Of a stretch of 64,000 bases of DNA, positions 54,301 to 64,000 are shown one piece after another. Both the position numbers and the translations under genes were made by a program. Position 1 is the first letter of the stretch. Every line of letters starts with the position of its first letter. Below the pieces are notes generated by a model. It made no database searches. It had not been told where the DNA came from and saw only the letters and a list, made by a program, of their open reading frames with translations. The DNA is from Salminus brasiliensis (taxonomy: Eukaryota; Chordata; Actinopteri; Characiformes; Bryconidae): positions 26,348,782 to 26,412,781 of the forward strand of contig NC_132893.1 in the NCBI RefSeq assembly GCF_030463535.1, read 5' to 3'.

Positions 54301-57300
54301 TCTTTCAGGATGAATGGGTTTGTGTCTTTTTTGTCAGGAAGGGAATTCTCAGATAGTAGATTTACCTGAAATCGCTGGGCACTGGGTCTGTTCACATTTT
54401 CCAAGCCTTGGGAGTAGATAATCTGAGTCTGTTGCACTGTATTTCCATGATTTTGGCTCAGTTGCTGCAGGTTTGGTACACTTGTGGAAATTTGTGCTCG
54501 ATCAGTGTCCTTTTCCAGCATACTGGTACTGTCTGGACTAACCCTTGCCAGTTTGCTCCTTCTCATTCTTTTCGGTGTATAGCTCTTAGATTGGTTGCGT
54601 CCTTTGCTTAACTTGCGTTTGGTGGGGGCTACTGGGGAATTGGCAGCTTCATTTGTAACATTTATGACCTTTCCAGTGACCTGTTCATTTGTTCTTAAGG
54701 GCAGCATATAGTCCAGGGAGCAGTCTTTTGCTTGATGTCTGAGACTAGCAAAATCCAGCCTGTTGTAGTGTTGTGTGTCAAATAACTGCTGTTTATGGAC
54801 TGTACTATCTAAGGTTATCCAAGCCATTGGCACTTGACCGTCCTTTACTGGGTCGTTTACTGGTTCCTGTTTCTTCACACTGATTTCAAATCGGGTCAAA
54901 TAATCTCTTAATTTAGAAATGAGATGGGTTTCTGTGCTAGTGCTAGGAACATTATTTTTGTTATCCTGCCCTTGCCAGGCTGAATGTAGGCTGCCTGGTA
55001 TAACAATGCCTTGTTCTTTTGCATCCTTCACATGTGAGTTGATCATGCTGCTGTTATTTGTATTCTGTTGAGAGCTTGAAGCTAGCTCAGTAGGATGAAT
55101 GATGTTGTCGAGTGATTGGCTAAGCTCATCTTTACCACTTTTCGGTGTCTTTGAACTGTTTTGGTTAACATCTGATGTCTGGTCTTTCAAAAAGAAGTCT
55201 TTGTCCCTTGCATGTGTGAGGTTTTCAAGATCGCACAGATCACTGGTTACAATTTTATTGTTTGTGTCCATCTCCACAGTTTTTCCAGCAGTTGATGCAT
55301 TTGCCATGATATCCACAGCTGATTTGATTACACCAGTCCCAGCACTGTCCACGGCACTGCCATGAAGGGTCCTCGTCTCTGTCTCCATATCATTATCATT
55401 ATTCATTACCCTGGGTAAATCTGGAGTCATAGCTGCCTGGGTTTTGGCAATGCAGCTGCTGATCATATTACCCGAGCTTGTATCACTAGGGATACTTGAA
55501 ACTGCCTGAGCAGGGGTACTCTTATCCTTGCAGGCCCCGGCACTGGAATCGGTGGAGATCTCTTTTGTGCCATATTTTTCCTTCTCTTCTTGGGTTGTGT
55601 GGACAAATGATGGCTCCTGGGGTGTGACCTCTTCCATGTGCACTGCTTTCGCAATCCCTCCATCATTGTTTGACACACAGCATGTGATTGGGAAAGATTC
55701 TTCACGAGGACAGATGCTGCTGTTGTTCGTTCCTCTTTCTTGTGGCTCCATTTCATCAATGATTGCTGTACCTTTGGCGTCTAATAGGATGTCTTCTTGT
55801 ACTTTCTTGATATCACCACTGCTTAAAACCTCTGTAGATGTTTCTTTGGACTGAGTGATTTGCCTGAACTCATCATCCTGACTTGGCTTATTGTCGCTCG
55901 TAGGTGTGTATTCACAGGACTGATCTTCAGCTGAAAGATGATCTTCTTGAGTAGGCTCATTGTTACAAAGGATGTCAAGGCTTTGAGGATCAGGTGACTG
56001 AGATGCTGATGAATTTGAAGGCGGTTTGCTGCACAGAACTGGACCTTGGGAAATGCCATTTGGGTCCAGTTTTGTTTTGCATTTTCTCCTCAGGTGTCTC
56101 TTCCGGATGTGCAGTGCCCTCCTTGATTGAGCCAGATGCTTTAAAGACAATACAGTGGAGTTTGTTTTTCTTCTGCTTAACACCTTGGAGCGCTTCTCTC
56201 TAAGATGTCTGCAGCTGGCCAGTGGCCTAGTCTCTTTGAACCTCTGTGCAAACAACTGGATCAATTTAACATTATCGTTTCCAGATCCTTCATCTCTTTC
56301 TCTGCTTAAACTTCGACACTCTGGAGCAGACTTCCCATCCCTAGTAAGATGAACCGTGTCACTCTTGGTGGTTTTTCTTCCATGTACAAAGACTGTTAGC
56401 TTCTTGCGAAGGCTTCTCAGTTTTGAGAATCGTTCAGAAAGAGTAAGCCTTTCTGTTCTTGCAGATACCTGGTTGAACGTCTTCATAAAAGTAAGCTGGA
56501 GATCTTCTCCATACTCCCAGTTCTTCATCTTGGCTTCGTTAAAGCCTTCCTTTGGCACTGTTTCATGAAGATGTCCATACAGTTGGTTGATGGAAGGGAT
56601 TGTGTCCAGATCTTTTGGTCTGAGATAAGATTTGTTGGGGAAAGCATCTGTGCCACATAAATTGGGCAATAGCTGATCTAGCTGTAATCTCTTGTATAAT
56701 GCACTGTGAATAGTGTTGTCTTGTCGTAGTTCTCCTCTCTTAACTTCTATTGACATCTCCGAACCCTCATCAGGTTCTGAATAGTTCTGATATCCCCTGT
56801 CTTTATTTTTAGTGCTACTTTGACTATTCTGATCTGAGCCCATTGCAGTAGCAGTGGGAAGATCATTCTTTACTGACACATCCAGGACTGAGATATCACA
56901 GTTTGACACAGCCGTGGCTGTGGTGTTGTGGAACTCTAATTCAGGGTTCTCTTCCACGTTATTAGTTAGTGTGGATTGACTAGCAGTTGTGGAACACTGG
57001 CTTTTACTGACAGCTTGAGGATTTGCCTCATTGTCTTGTTCTGAAGGACATCTTGGACAAGAAGGTTGTTCAGAATCAGTAGTTCTTTCTAAGGCTTCTA
57101 TATTCTCTGAAGTATTCAACGACAAGGGATCCTTGTCAAAGGAAGTCTCTGAAATACTGGGTTCTACAGCAGATTGAACCACATTTCCTTGAAGCTCTGC
57201 AGAGTATTTGGAAGAGCCTAGTGGAGGATCCTGTTCTTTTGTTGTGGATTCAGTATCGTCATGACTGACCTGATCGTTGTCTTTGATCAGATCTCTTTTA

Positions 57301-60300
57301 GATATACCCTCAGTGCCTCCCAGATCTGTTGTGGATTTCAAAGTAGAAACGTCAGAGCCTTCTGAATGTCTCATAGGAGACTGATTCACTTTGCTATCTC
57401 GTGTGATTAATAGTGACTTGTTTGGTGTGGACAGGCATGGTTTATTGTTTTTAGGCTCCATTTTAGACAGGCTGGCAGCATTTTCTGTCTCAGTATCTTT
57501 TTGAAAGAGCAGTCCTTGTTTATATTTCTGGTAATACGTCTCATAGAAGTGTATGCGGTCAATCAGTGACTGTTTTTGTTCTGGTGTCAGACCTTGTTGA
57601 GACCATATATTTTTGTGTCTCTCATCCTCTGTCATCTTTAAATATGCTGCATATTTCTGAAATTTCATTTTGAATAACTTCATTGAAGGCATGTTTTCGG
57701 TTTTCGGCCGTGGACTTGGCTCAGGTTCTTGTGAGGGTTTGAGGCAGCAATCCTGGCTCTGCTCCTCACCAGTTTTCAGTGATTGTTTGTCACAAGATAC
57801 AGTTCTAGGAAATGTGCTCTTCTCTTCGTCATCTTGCGAGTGTGGCTGGCATCTCTGTTCGTCAGTTTCTGAGGAACTACTCGCTTTCTCTTGTTCTGAG
57901 CTTTTCTGCTCTGGGTTTGTTCCTTGCCTGGACAACCTTGGGTCCTTGACCAGTCGAGAAGAATAAACTATGGTGGAAATCTTTTCAGTTGAAGTCGATT
58001 GAGGTATTATGCCACCTTTGTCTGTGTTGCTTTCATAGATGTTTGGGGTGCTCAAGAGCTGTCCATTTGAGGGAAATGCAGACTCATCTGGATAGAACTG
58101 GAAAGGAATGCTATTATCAACATATGGTAGTGAAGGCCCGAAATATCCAGCCGTATGAAAAAGAGGCATATATAACTGTGGAGGGTTGAAAAGCAGAGGG
58201 TTTTGCTGATCGTTTTGTTGGAAAGGAGTAGATTCTATGCCAGGAGTTGGAGAATTGTGTTCTGGCCCTGGGCAGGCTGTTTGAGTTGGTGTGGAAAAAT
58301 GTTTGAATGTCACTGTAGCATTTTCTCCTTTCCCTCTTCTCTTAGCCACAGTGCATCCTCTCAGATGCTCCAGGGGGCCTGGGAGTGTAGATTTGAAAAC
58401 ATTAGTGCTGTATTCAATATATGTTCCATTACAGATGCTTATTAATAATGAAATATTAGAACGGTTGTTTAATAAATTAGATCATTAATGTTAGCAAATG
58501 TATTAAATCTTTTATAGAATAGGTTAGCATACCATGCGCAAGACTGGAAGAATGCTTAACAGGTGAAACTGGTGGGCTTATAGATGTGGGTGGTGTGGCA
58601 CTAATAGCTGGCACAAATGAAACCACAGCATAAGGCAAACACTGCCTTGGTCTGTTGTTGAGCTCGTGATTTTCATTGTAGTCAAATAAAAACACCTGGA
58701 GACATTAAACAGTCATGATTCAGCCAATAAGCTTATTATAAAAAATGTATTTGCATTATTTGCATTATTTTTTGTCCCTTTATTGACTTACAGATGATCC
58801 CAAAACCTGCTGGGGAAGGCTTTCTCGATGTGACACTGCATCCTTAGACATGTGACAATCAAAGGCCACCATAGGGTCTGGTGTTCTGTTCCAGTCCGAG
58901 GTTGATGTTACTTTTTTCACCTTTCCAAAAAGAACCTTGAGTACAAAGCCACAAAAATGATAAATAAGCAGAACAGTCACATTCTAAAATATTAAAGGCC
59001 CAGGGAAGCCAAATCTGTGCTTTACCTCCTAATTAGATCTAATCTAAAGTTATTAAAGTCACTAAAAAGGTAGTCAATTTTTCTCTTTTTAGTATAATCG
59101 TGTGGTCCTAGTCTTGGGCAGCTCTTCCATTAACAGCATCTTCATCGGTCATGAGGCCTGCTGTTTGTTCCCTCTGTCCATTTGTTTAACCAGCCATGCC
59201 AGCATTTCATGTCTTCCTAGATGCACATCCAACAGTAAAGTGACTCGGGAATCCTAGCTTCTCAAAGGCAGGAGACTCTCACTCCTTTCTCCAGGCTCTG
59301 CTCACACTATTGTGTTTAATCCCACTATGTAGCTGGCTTTGAGTCAGAGGGCTGTCAATCATGTTTAATCCTGTTTATTAGAATGTTAGGTAGGACCACA
59401 CCCAGATAGCTCTCAGATTGGCCTGATCAGCAGTGTTTAAACAGTGTTTTATTATATTTGTATCTTGTTTGTGCATCCAAAATTTATTGGTAGAAATGTT
59501 GCTATCATACAAAGATTTGTATATTTTAGACTGTGTTCCCTGGGACTTTAAATGTTCAGGAAAAGTAAGAAGGGAATATGCATATAAGATTTATTAGAAG
59601 TATGTCACAATGCATGAAATTATTAATTGCATAATCTAGCAATTATTTTAGTTCGCTTTTTGTTTTAACAATAGTGACAATACAGAGCAAAAAATGAAAA
59701 TGCATAGAAAAATAAGTGGCCATCAAGTTTTTACAAAAGGTTTTAAAGCGAGAAAAAAATGACATATTTCAGCCTAGGCCAACTTAAACACTTTACTTCA
59801 TATACATACACAACTGTAAACTGCAAACATTTATATTTGCTTATGCAATATATGCATATGCAATAAATTTGTAACTACATGCATTTGTGAATATGTGAGA
59901 ACCTGCTGGTGTAGGTTTCCTCTCCATCAGTGATTAACACCAAAGCATGACCAACATTGAATAATAGTGACCTGTTTCAGTTAGGTAATCGAGACAGCCC
60001 TAAAAATGTACATTTGCTGAGAAAGCTGAACTAACCTTGAACACAATTAGGTTTTTTCCATTTAATGAGGTGGTGGCCGCATGCTTCAGGGCCACATCAA
60101 CATGCCTGAACAAATAAACCCCGTGTGATGGCTTTCCCAAAGAGTACTGCTGCTGCGTCTCAGTCCTTAGTCCGTTCTGGTAAATTTGAGTTGTTGTTTC
60201 AGGAGATGCAACCAGAAAGCAAAATCTTTCCTCCATTTCTCTCCCATGTCTACCTTTTGTGCGCATCTCTGACCTGCAATCAGTGAATGCAGTTAAAGAA

Positions 60301-60854
60301 TGTGAAACATGTTTCATTACTTGGTTGGACCTGATGATTAACTCACCTTTTTTCTGAGAACTCCTTAAGGAACTCCTCATTGTGCACCAGCATTACATCT
60401 TTCCACAGCCAGGTATTAGCATGCTCCTTCCTCACGTCTAATCTGGCCTCTCTCAATTTGGACTGAATAAGACTGTAATCCCGGCTTTCTTCGGGGCAAG
60501 GCTCCAAGAGGACTGTGCAGCGGAGTTCATGTCAGAGAGCATGGTTAAAACCAACAGGACAGGGCAGGCAAAGATATCTAGAGCTTTGGACAGAGCTAGA
60601 AGTTGTCCACTGAAACATTTCCCAAAAATCTGTATTCATATACATGTAATTAATATATTGTTTAATTATATTACACTTATATAAAATTACTTAATACATG
60701 CTATTTATTTTGGGTGAGTGGGTTAATCAGAAGAACCTTGTCCAGACGCCCGCTTCTTCCTGGGTATGGTGAAGTTCCTCAGTGCCAGGGTGCCAACTGG
60801 CTTAGCAGGGTTTGTTGAGGAGAGCTGAACTCCTTCACTCCCTCGTCCCTCCAT
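51359..60854 (-). CDS. tex15: Testis-expressed protein 15 (TEX15), complete coding region, 2239 aa
   Basis: In mouse, TEX15 is a germ-cell nuclear protein needed for meiotic recombination and synapsis and for piRNA-directed transposon silencing. Eight coding exons join in phase: 60,854-60,737; 60,512-60,347; 60,273-60,036; 58,935-58,792; 58,695-58,533; 58,378-53,208; 52,891-52,839; 52,025-51,359. They total 6720 nt. The start is the first ATG of exon 1, giving MEGRGSEGVQLSS. Exons 2-5 encode the DUF3715 domain shared with TASOR: KLREARLDVRKEHANTW, EMEERFCFLVASPE, KPSHGVYLFRHVDVAL and VFLFDYNENHELNNRPRQ. The 5171-nt exon 6 encodes a polar, low-complexity middle with basic clusters (near residues 935-1040 and 1530-1555, e.g. 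TPKRMRRSK). It also encodes the conserved C-terminal region from about 1660 (FRSLLWYDPSLYGELYKGAV; KSNDQISKVSWFGLEHLLYD). No frameshift is seen. The exon 1 donor (GTTCTT) is weak. Confidence 0.92.
52550..52795. mobile_element. Repeat fragment related to the 9,448 element, in tex15 intron 7
   Basis: ATGCTGCTAACTGCACTATG, ATTACACTTCCTGACTGTAG and AAATCTCACATAATACTGCT match the fish repeat also seen at 9,448-9,815. A 13-base phrase TTACACTTCCTGA occurs twice here about 24 bp apart. Confidence 0.5.
52952..53185. mobile_element. MITE filling most of tex15 intron 6
   Basis: The left end TATACACAGATCAGCCATGA and the right end TATGGCTGATCTGTGTATA are inverted repeats of the Tc1-type family whose transposase relics lie at 22,716 and 37,763. 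The 234-bp element has no coding capacity and occupies about three quarters of the 316-bp intron between exons 6 and 7. Confidence 0.8.
53208..58378 (-). CDS. tex15: tex15 giant exon 6 (5171 nt)
   Basis: The exon reads open throughout, from an acceptor ending TCCCAG (phase 1, completing a glycine codon) to a CAG|GTAAGA donor in phase 0 after THSAQ. A single very large internal exon carrying most of the protein is the known layout of mammalian TEX15. The GTG codon at 58,349 is internal and not a start. About 24 shorter frames overlapping it on either strand are shadows. Confidence 0.93.
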
Positions 60855-63800
60855 GTCAATTTACCAATGTTTATCACCCTGCAAGAAGCGCAAACCTCTT
60901 TTGAGCTCTCTAAATACTACACAACTGTGCCCTTTGTTCTGATACGAGCACAGTATTGTTTTTCTCTAGACCGCTCGAGATGGCCTAGGCACTCGTTGCC
61001 TTTTTTTAACATCACGACAAAACTCTCAAGCTAATGTGTGAAGGACCCACCCACTTCAGGTTTTGAGGTGTTAGAAGGCTTTGTCAAAGCAGCTCCCTCC
61101 AAAATGGTCACATTATTGCACACATTGCTCATATCCTTTACTGCTATGAATAGGAATGGAAATAAAGACCAGTCCTGTATATCCTCATTACTACTAACGG
61201 TTGTTGGTTGTAGTCAACTTGGTCGTTATCTATGTCCAGTTCAATCAGTTCCAGTTGCATGCTTCTCCTGAAGTGGTTAGTCTGCTGGTTTGAGACCACT
61301 TTCCAAGCAACACGACTACCTTTTCACACACACAGGACTCAAAAACAAATCTCACCTAGTTTCATGTCTGCGGAGGGCCTCGCTGCCGAGTCGTCCTGGT
61401 TATGACATGTTTCTAATGTTGCAGTCCTCTTTAAATCGACCTTTGCCTACTCTCAGTAGATAAGCATTTGATCCTCCATTTGTTCTGTTTCAACCATGTG
61501 ACTGTATGGCCATGAAAAGACACTGAATTTTGAAAACCATGCTATTCTCAGCAGGAAAACACTAATGGCCCGAGCCAAACATACGGTTGTATGAACAGCG
61601 GATAGAGATAAAACCAGGTAAAACAATATAATGCAAGCAGGGGGAAATGGTGTAAAAAGAAGCAGGTTTAGGGCCCTGCATGCTGCTGCAGCTGCTGCTC
61701 TCTACAAAGCGGTATATAAATGTGGAAATAGTAGAGATATAGATCTTGAGATATCCTGTGGAAAATGACAACATAACACGACTGCTGCAGAACATCAAGC
61801 TGCTGAACCTGAGCTTGATTAAGTGTAGAAATGAAAAGTTCAGAGTAAAGGTGGCGGTTCAACTATATAACGCACACTCAGAAAGGCCACAGCGGTAACT
61901 GCAGCCATTAGAACGATTAATGTTAGGTGTAGACAGCAAGAGAAAGTAGATTCCATCTGTGCACCTTGTTTAAAAGTAACAGTAGACAGAAAACAGATCA
62001 CATTTAGGTGTATATCGAAACCCACCTCTACTGTACACGCCTGTTCTCTCTGCCACTGATGTGTTCTCCATGTAAAGAAAGTTTGTCAAAGGCAGTTTAT
62101 TCATTAAGATAAAAGTTGTACTCACCATTACGACAAAGACTGCTCAAGCTCTTGTAAGTAAGGGGTGTGTGACATGTGTTTGTAGGGAACTGTGCAGTTT
62201 GTCACTTCAGTTTGAGGAACATCAAGTGAGACATACCAAAAAGGAAATCGCTTGACCTCAAACTCAGAACTGCAAAGGCACAGGAAATTACCCAGCACTG
62301 CTAAGCGTCAAAACCATAAGTTGAGCTTCTTTAGTCCAACCACAACATGAACTTTAACAGAATCGGCTACATGACAGCCCCCCAGGGACCATGGAAAGAT
62401 GAAGAAATTTGTAAATTTATTGTCAAAAAGGTTATATCACAGATTTTTGTGTGTTAACATCAGAATGAGGTGAAAAGGGCGGAAAAACAACATTAGATGG
62501 TGCTGTATGACTCACATATCAGTGGACTCAGTGGAGAAGCTTTACTACTGTTTTTCTGTCCCCTTAGATCATGTGGCTCAATAGCACTGAGGCACTTACA
62601 TGTTAAGGTTCAACTGAAAAAGAAATTGCAAATGTACACTCACCGAGCACTTTATTAGGAACACTTGTATGCCTACTCATTCATGCCGTTATGTAATTAG
62701 CTAATCATGTGGCAGCAGTGCAATGCACGAAATCATGCAGATACAGGTTAACAGCTTCAGGTGATGTTAACGTGAACCATCAGCAAGGGCTGGTTTGAGC
62801 ATTTCTAGAACTGCTGATCTGAGATATTCAGCACAACAGTTTTCAGACTTTACTCAGAATGCTGCAATAAAGAAAAAAGCATTGAGTGAGCGGCACTTCT
62901 GCGAGTGGAAACACCTTGTTGATGCGATCAGAGAATAACCAGACAGGTAACCACTGTACAACTGTAGTGAGCAGAAAAGCACCCCAGAATAAGCAACGCA
63001 TCAAACAGATGGGCTACTACAGCAGCAGAGCAAACAGGTTCCACTTCTATCAGCCAAGAACAGAAAGCTGAGGCTGCAGTGGGCAGACAGATGGTAGGGT
63101 CAGAATTTGGTACCAACAGCTTGAATCCATGAAACCTGCTTTGTGTCAACAGTCCAGGCTGGTGAAGGTTATCCATAGCCACAGTCTATTTAGGTGTTGC
63201 TGCTGACCATGTGCATCCCTTCATGGCCACAAATTATCCATCTTCTAACGGCTACTTCCAGCATGATGATGCACCATGTCTCGAAGCAGAAGTCATCTCA
63301 ACTGGTTTCATGAAGATGGCAGTGAGTTCAGTGTTCTTCAGGGGCCTTCCCAGTCACCAGTTCTGAGTCCAATAGAACACTTTTTCGATGTGTTAGAGCT
63401 GGAGCTTCACAGAATAAAAGTGCTTCTGAAAAATCTGCAGGAATTGCGTGATGCAAACATGTCAACATGGTCTTAAAGGAACATTTCCAACATCTTATGG
63501 AATCCATGGCATGAAGAACTGAGGCTGTTTTGAAAGCAATGGAAGGGATGTACAGATGGGTTGTTGTATTTTTGGGATAGAACTATGACATTGTTATGAA
63601 GACCATATCTAACCATATTTATGATTTAGATATAGTAAATATATGGTCTGTATAATAACATTATGGAATATATGAGCTACAATGCGTATAGGGTTTGTCT
63701 ACTGTCTTTGTTTCCCTTGTGAACAGCAGCAGTGTAACAGGAAATGGTGACAGTTGCATCAACTGACCATTGGGAGGAGAATAGTTAATAGCAGGGGCTT

Positions 63801-64000
63801 TTTTCTTTTTTTAATCTTTACACAATCTAATGCTGCTGTCCTGTCCTACCCACTTCCTTTTTCTGTTTGAACCTAATTAGAGGTTCACACGAAAGACTGA
63901 AAAGAATATACCCTCATACTAGAGTACTACAATAAGCCCTCATGCTATGAAGTAGTTTCATGAGAATAGCCATTTTTCTCCATGGAATTCTAGAACTGCT
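60855..64000. other. Region upstream of tex15
   Basis: It contains the tex15 promoter (not CpG-rich; no TATA box recognised near 60,900) and, beyond it, AT-rich intergenic DNA. The only recognisable element is the decayed Tc1 transposon at 62,635-63,560. Open frames of 60-85 codons show nothing recognisable outside that element. PURG and WRN, next in the human order, are not visible. Confidence 0.6.
62635..63560 (+). pseudogene. Decayed Tc1/mariner transposon, second family
   Basis: It starts TACACTCACCGAGCACTTTATTAGGAACAC, the terminus of a widespread fish Tc1 family. Remnants of the transposase are visible in order: ATGGGCTACTACAGCAGCAG (HTH end), GATGGTAGGGTCAGAATTTG, GGCTACTTCCAGCATGATGA (catalytic D region) and, in frame at 63,276-63,476, SHLNWFHEDGSEF then SPIEHFFDVLELEL, matching the DDE C-terminus including the glutamate. 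Stops and deletions interrupt it; the right terminus is not found. It is not functional. Confidence 0.8.

Noticed and set aside
58347-58349. GTG as start of the 1727-codon tex15 frame
   Set aside because: The frame continues upstream to a splice acceptor at 58,378 and joins earlier exons in phase. Vertebrate genes do not normally start with GTG.
61562-62025. Three minus-strand open frames of 61-78 codons upstream of tex15
   Set aside because: They are short, overlap each other in different frames, and have no domain or splice-consistent neighbours.

Overview
The window comes from a teleost fish, probably an ostariophysan. It has spliced vertebrate genes with GT-AG introns, an AT-rich background, many microsatellites, Tc1/mariner relics with the terminal sequences typical of fish genomes, and tRNA-derived SINEs. 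There is no bacterial, viral or CRISPR content. The assignment to a fish is firm; the species is not determined.

Four protein-coding genes can be supported, each from exon-level reading frames whose splice phases join correctly. (1) The 5' end of a Roundabout (Robo) axon-guidance receptor lies on the minus strand: signal-peptide exon at 26,999-27,053, first Ig-domain exon at 19,406-19,732. The rest of the gene lies beyond the left edge, so positions 1-19,405 are at least part of a very large intron. (2) ubxn8 lies on the plus strand (36,921-39,843): eight coding exons, 281 aa. It is an ER-membrane UBX-domain adaptor for p97/VCP. (3) ppp2cb lies on the minus strand (43,032-49,116): seven coding exons, 309 aa. 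It is the PP2A catalytic subunit beta. (4) tex15 lies on the minus strand (51,359-60,854): eight coding exons, 2239 aa, dominated by one 5.17-kb exon. It is the meiotic and piRNA-pathway protein TEX15.

The order and orientation ubxn8(+) - ppp2cb(-) - tex15(-) match human 8p12. The Robo gene on the left is not part of that human neighbourhood, where GSR lies beside UBXN8, so a rearrangement boundary lies between about 27 and 37 kb. The genes do not form a functional unit; they are neighbours by descent.

The remaining sequence is introns and intergenic DNA filled with repeats: two related groups of Tc1-derived elements, a MITE family with terminal repeats containing TTTACACCTGG, two SINE families, three LINE 3' ends, a DIRS-like remnant, several minisatellites (one with a dimeric higher-order structure just upstream of ubxn8), and two perfect long hairpins. 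I did not find a convincing new biological system. The most notable non-genic items are the higher-order tandem array, the tex15 intron made almost entirely of a MITE, the perfect hairpins, and possible conserved regulatory blocks near robo and between robo and ubxn8.
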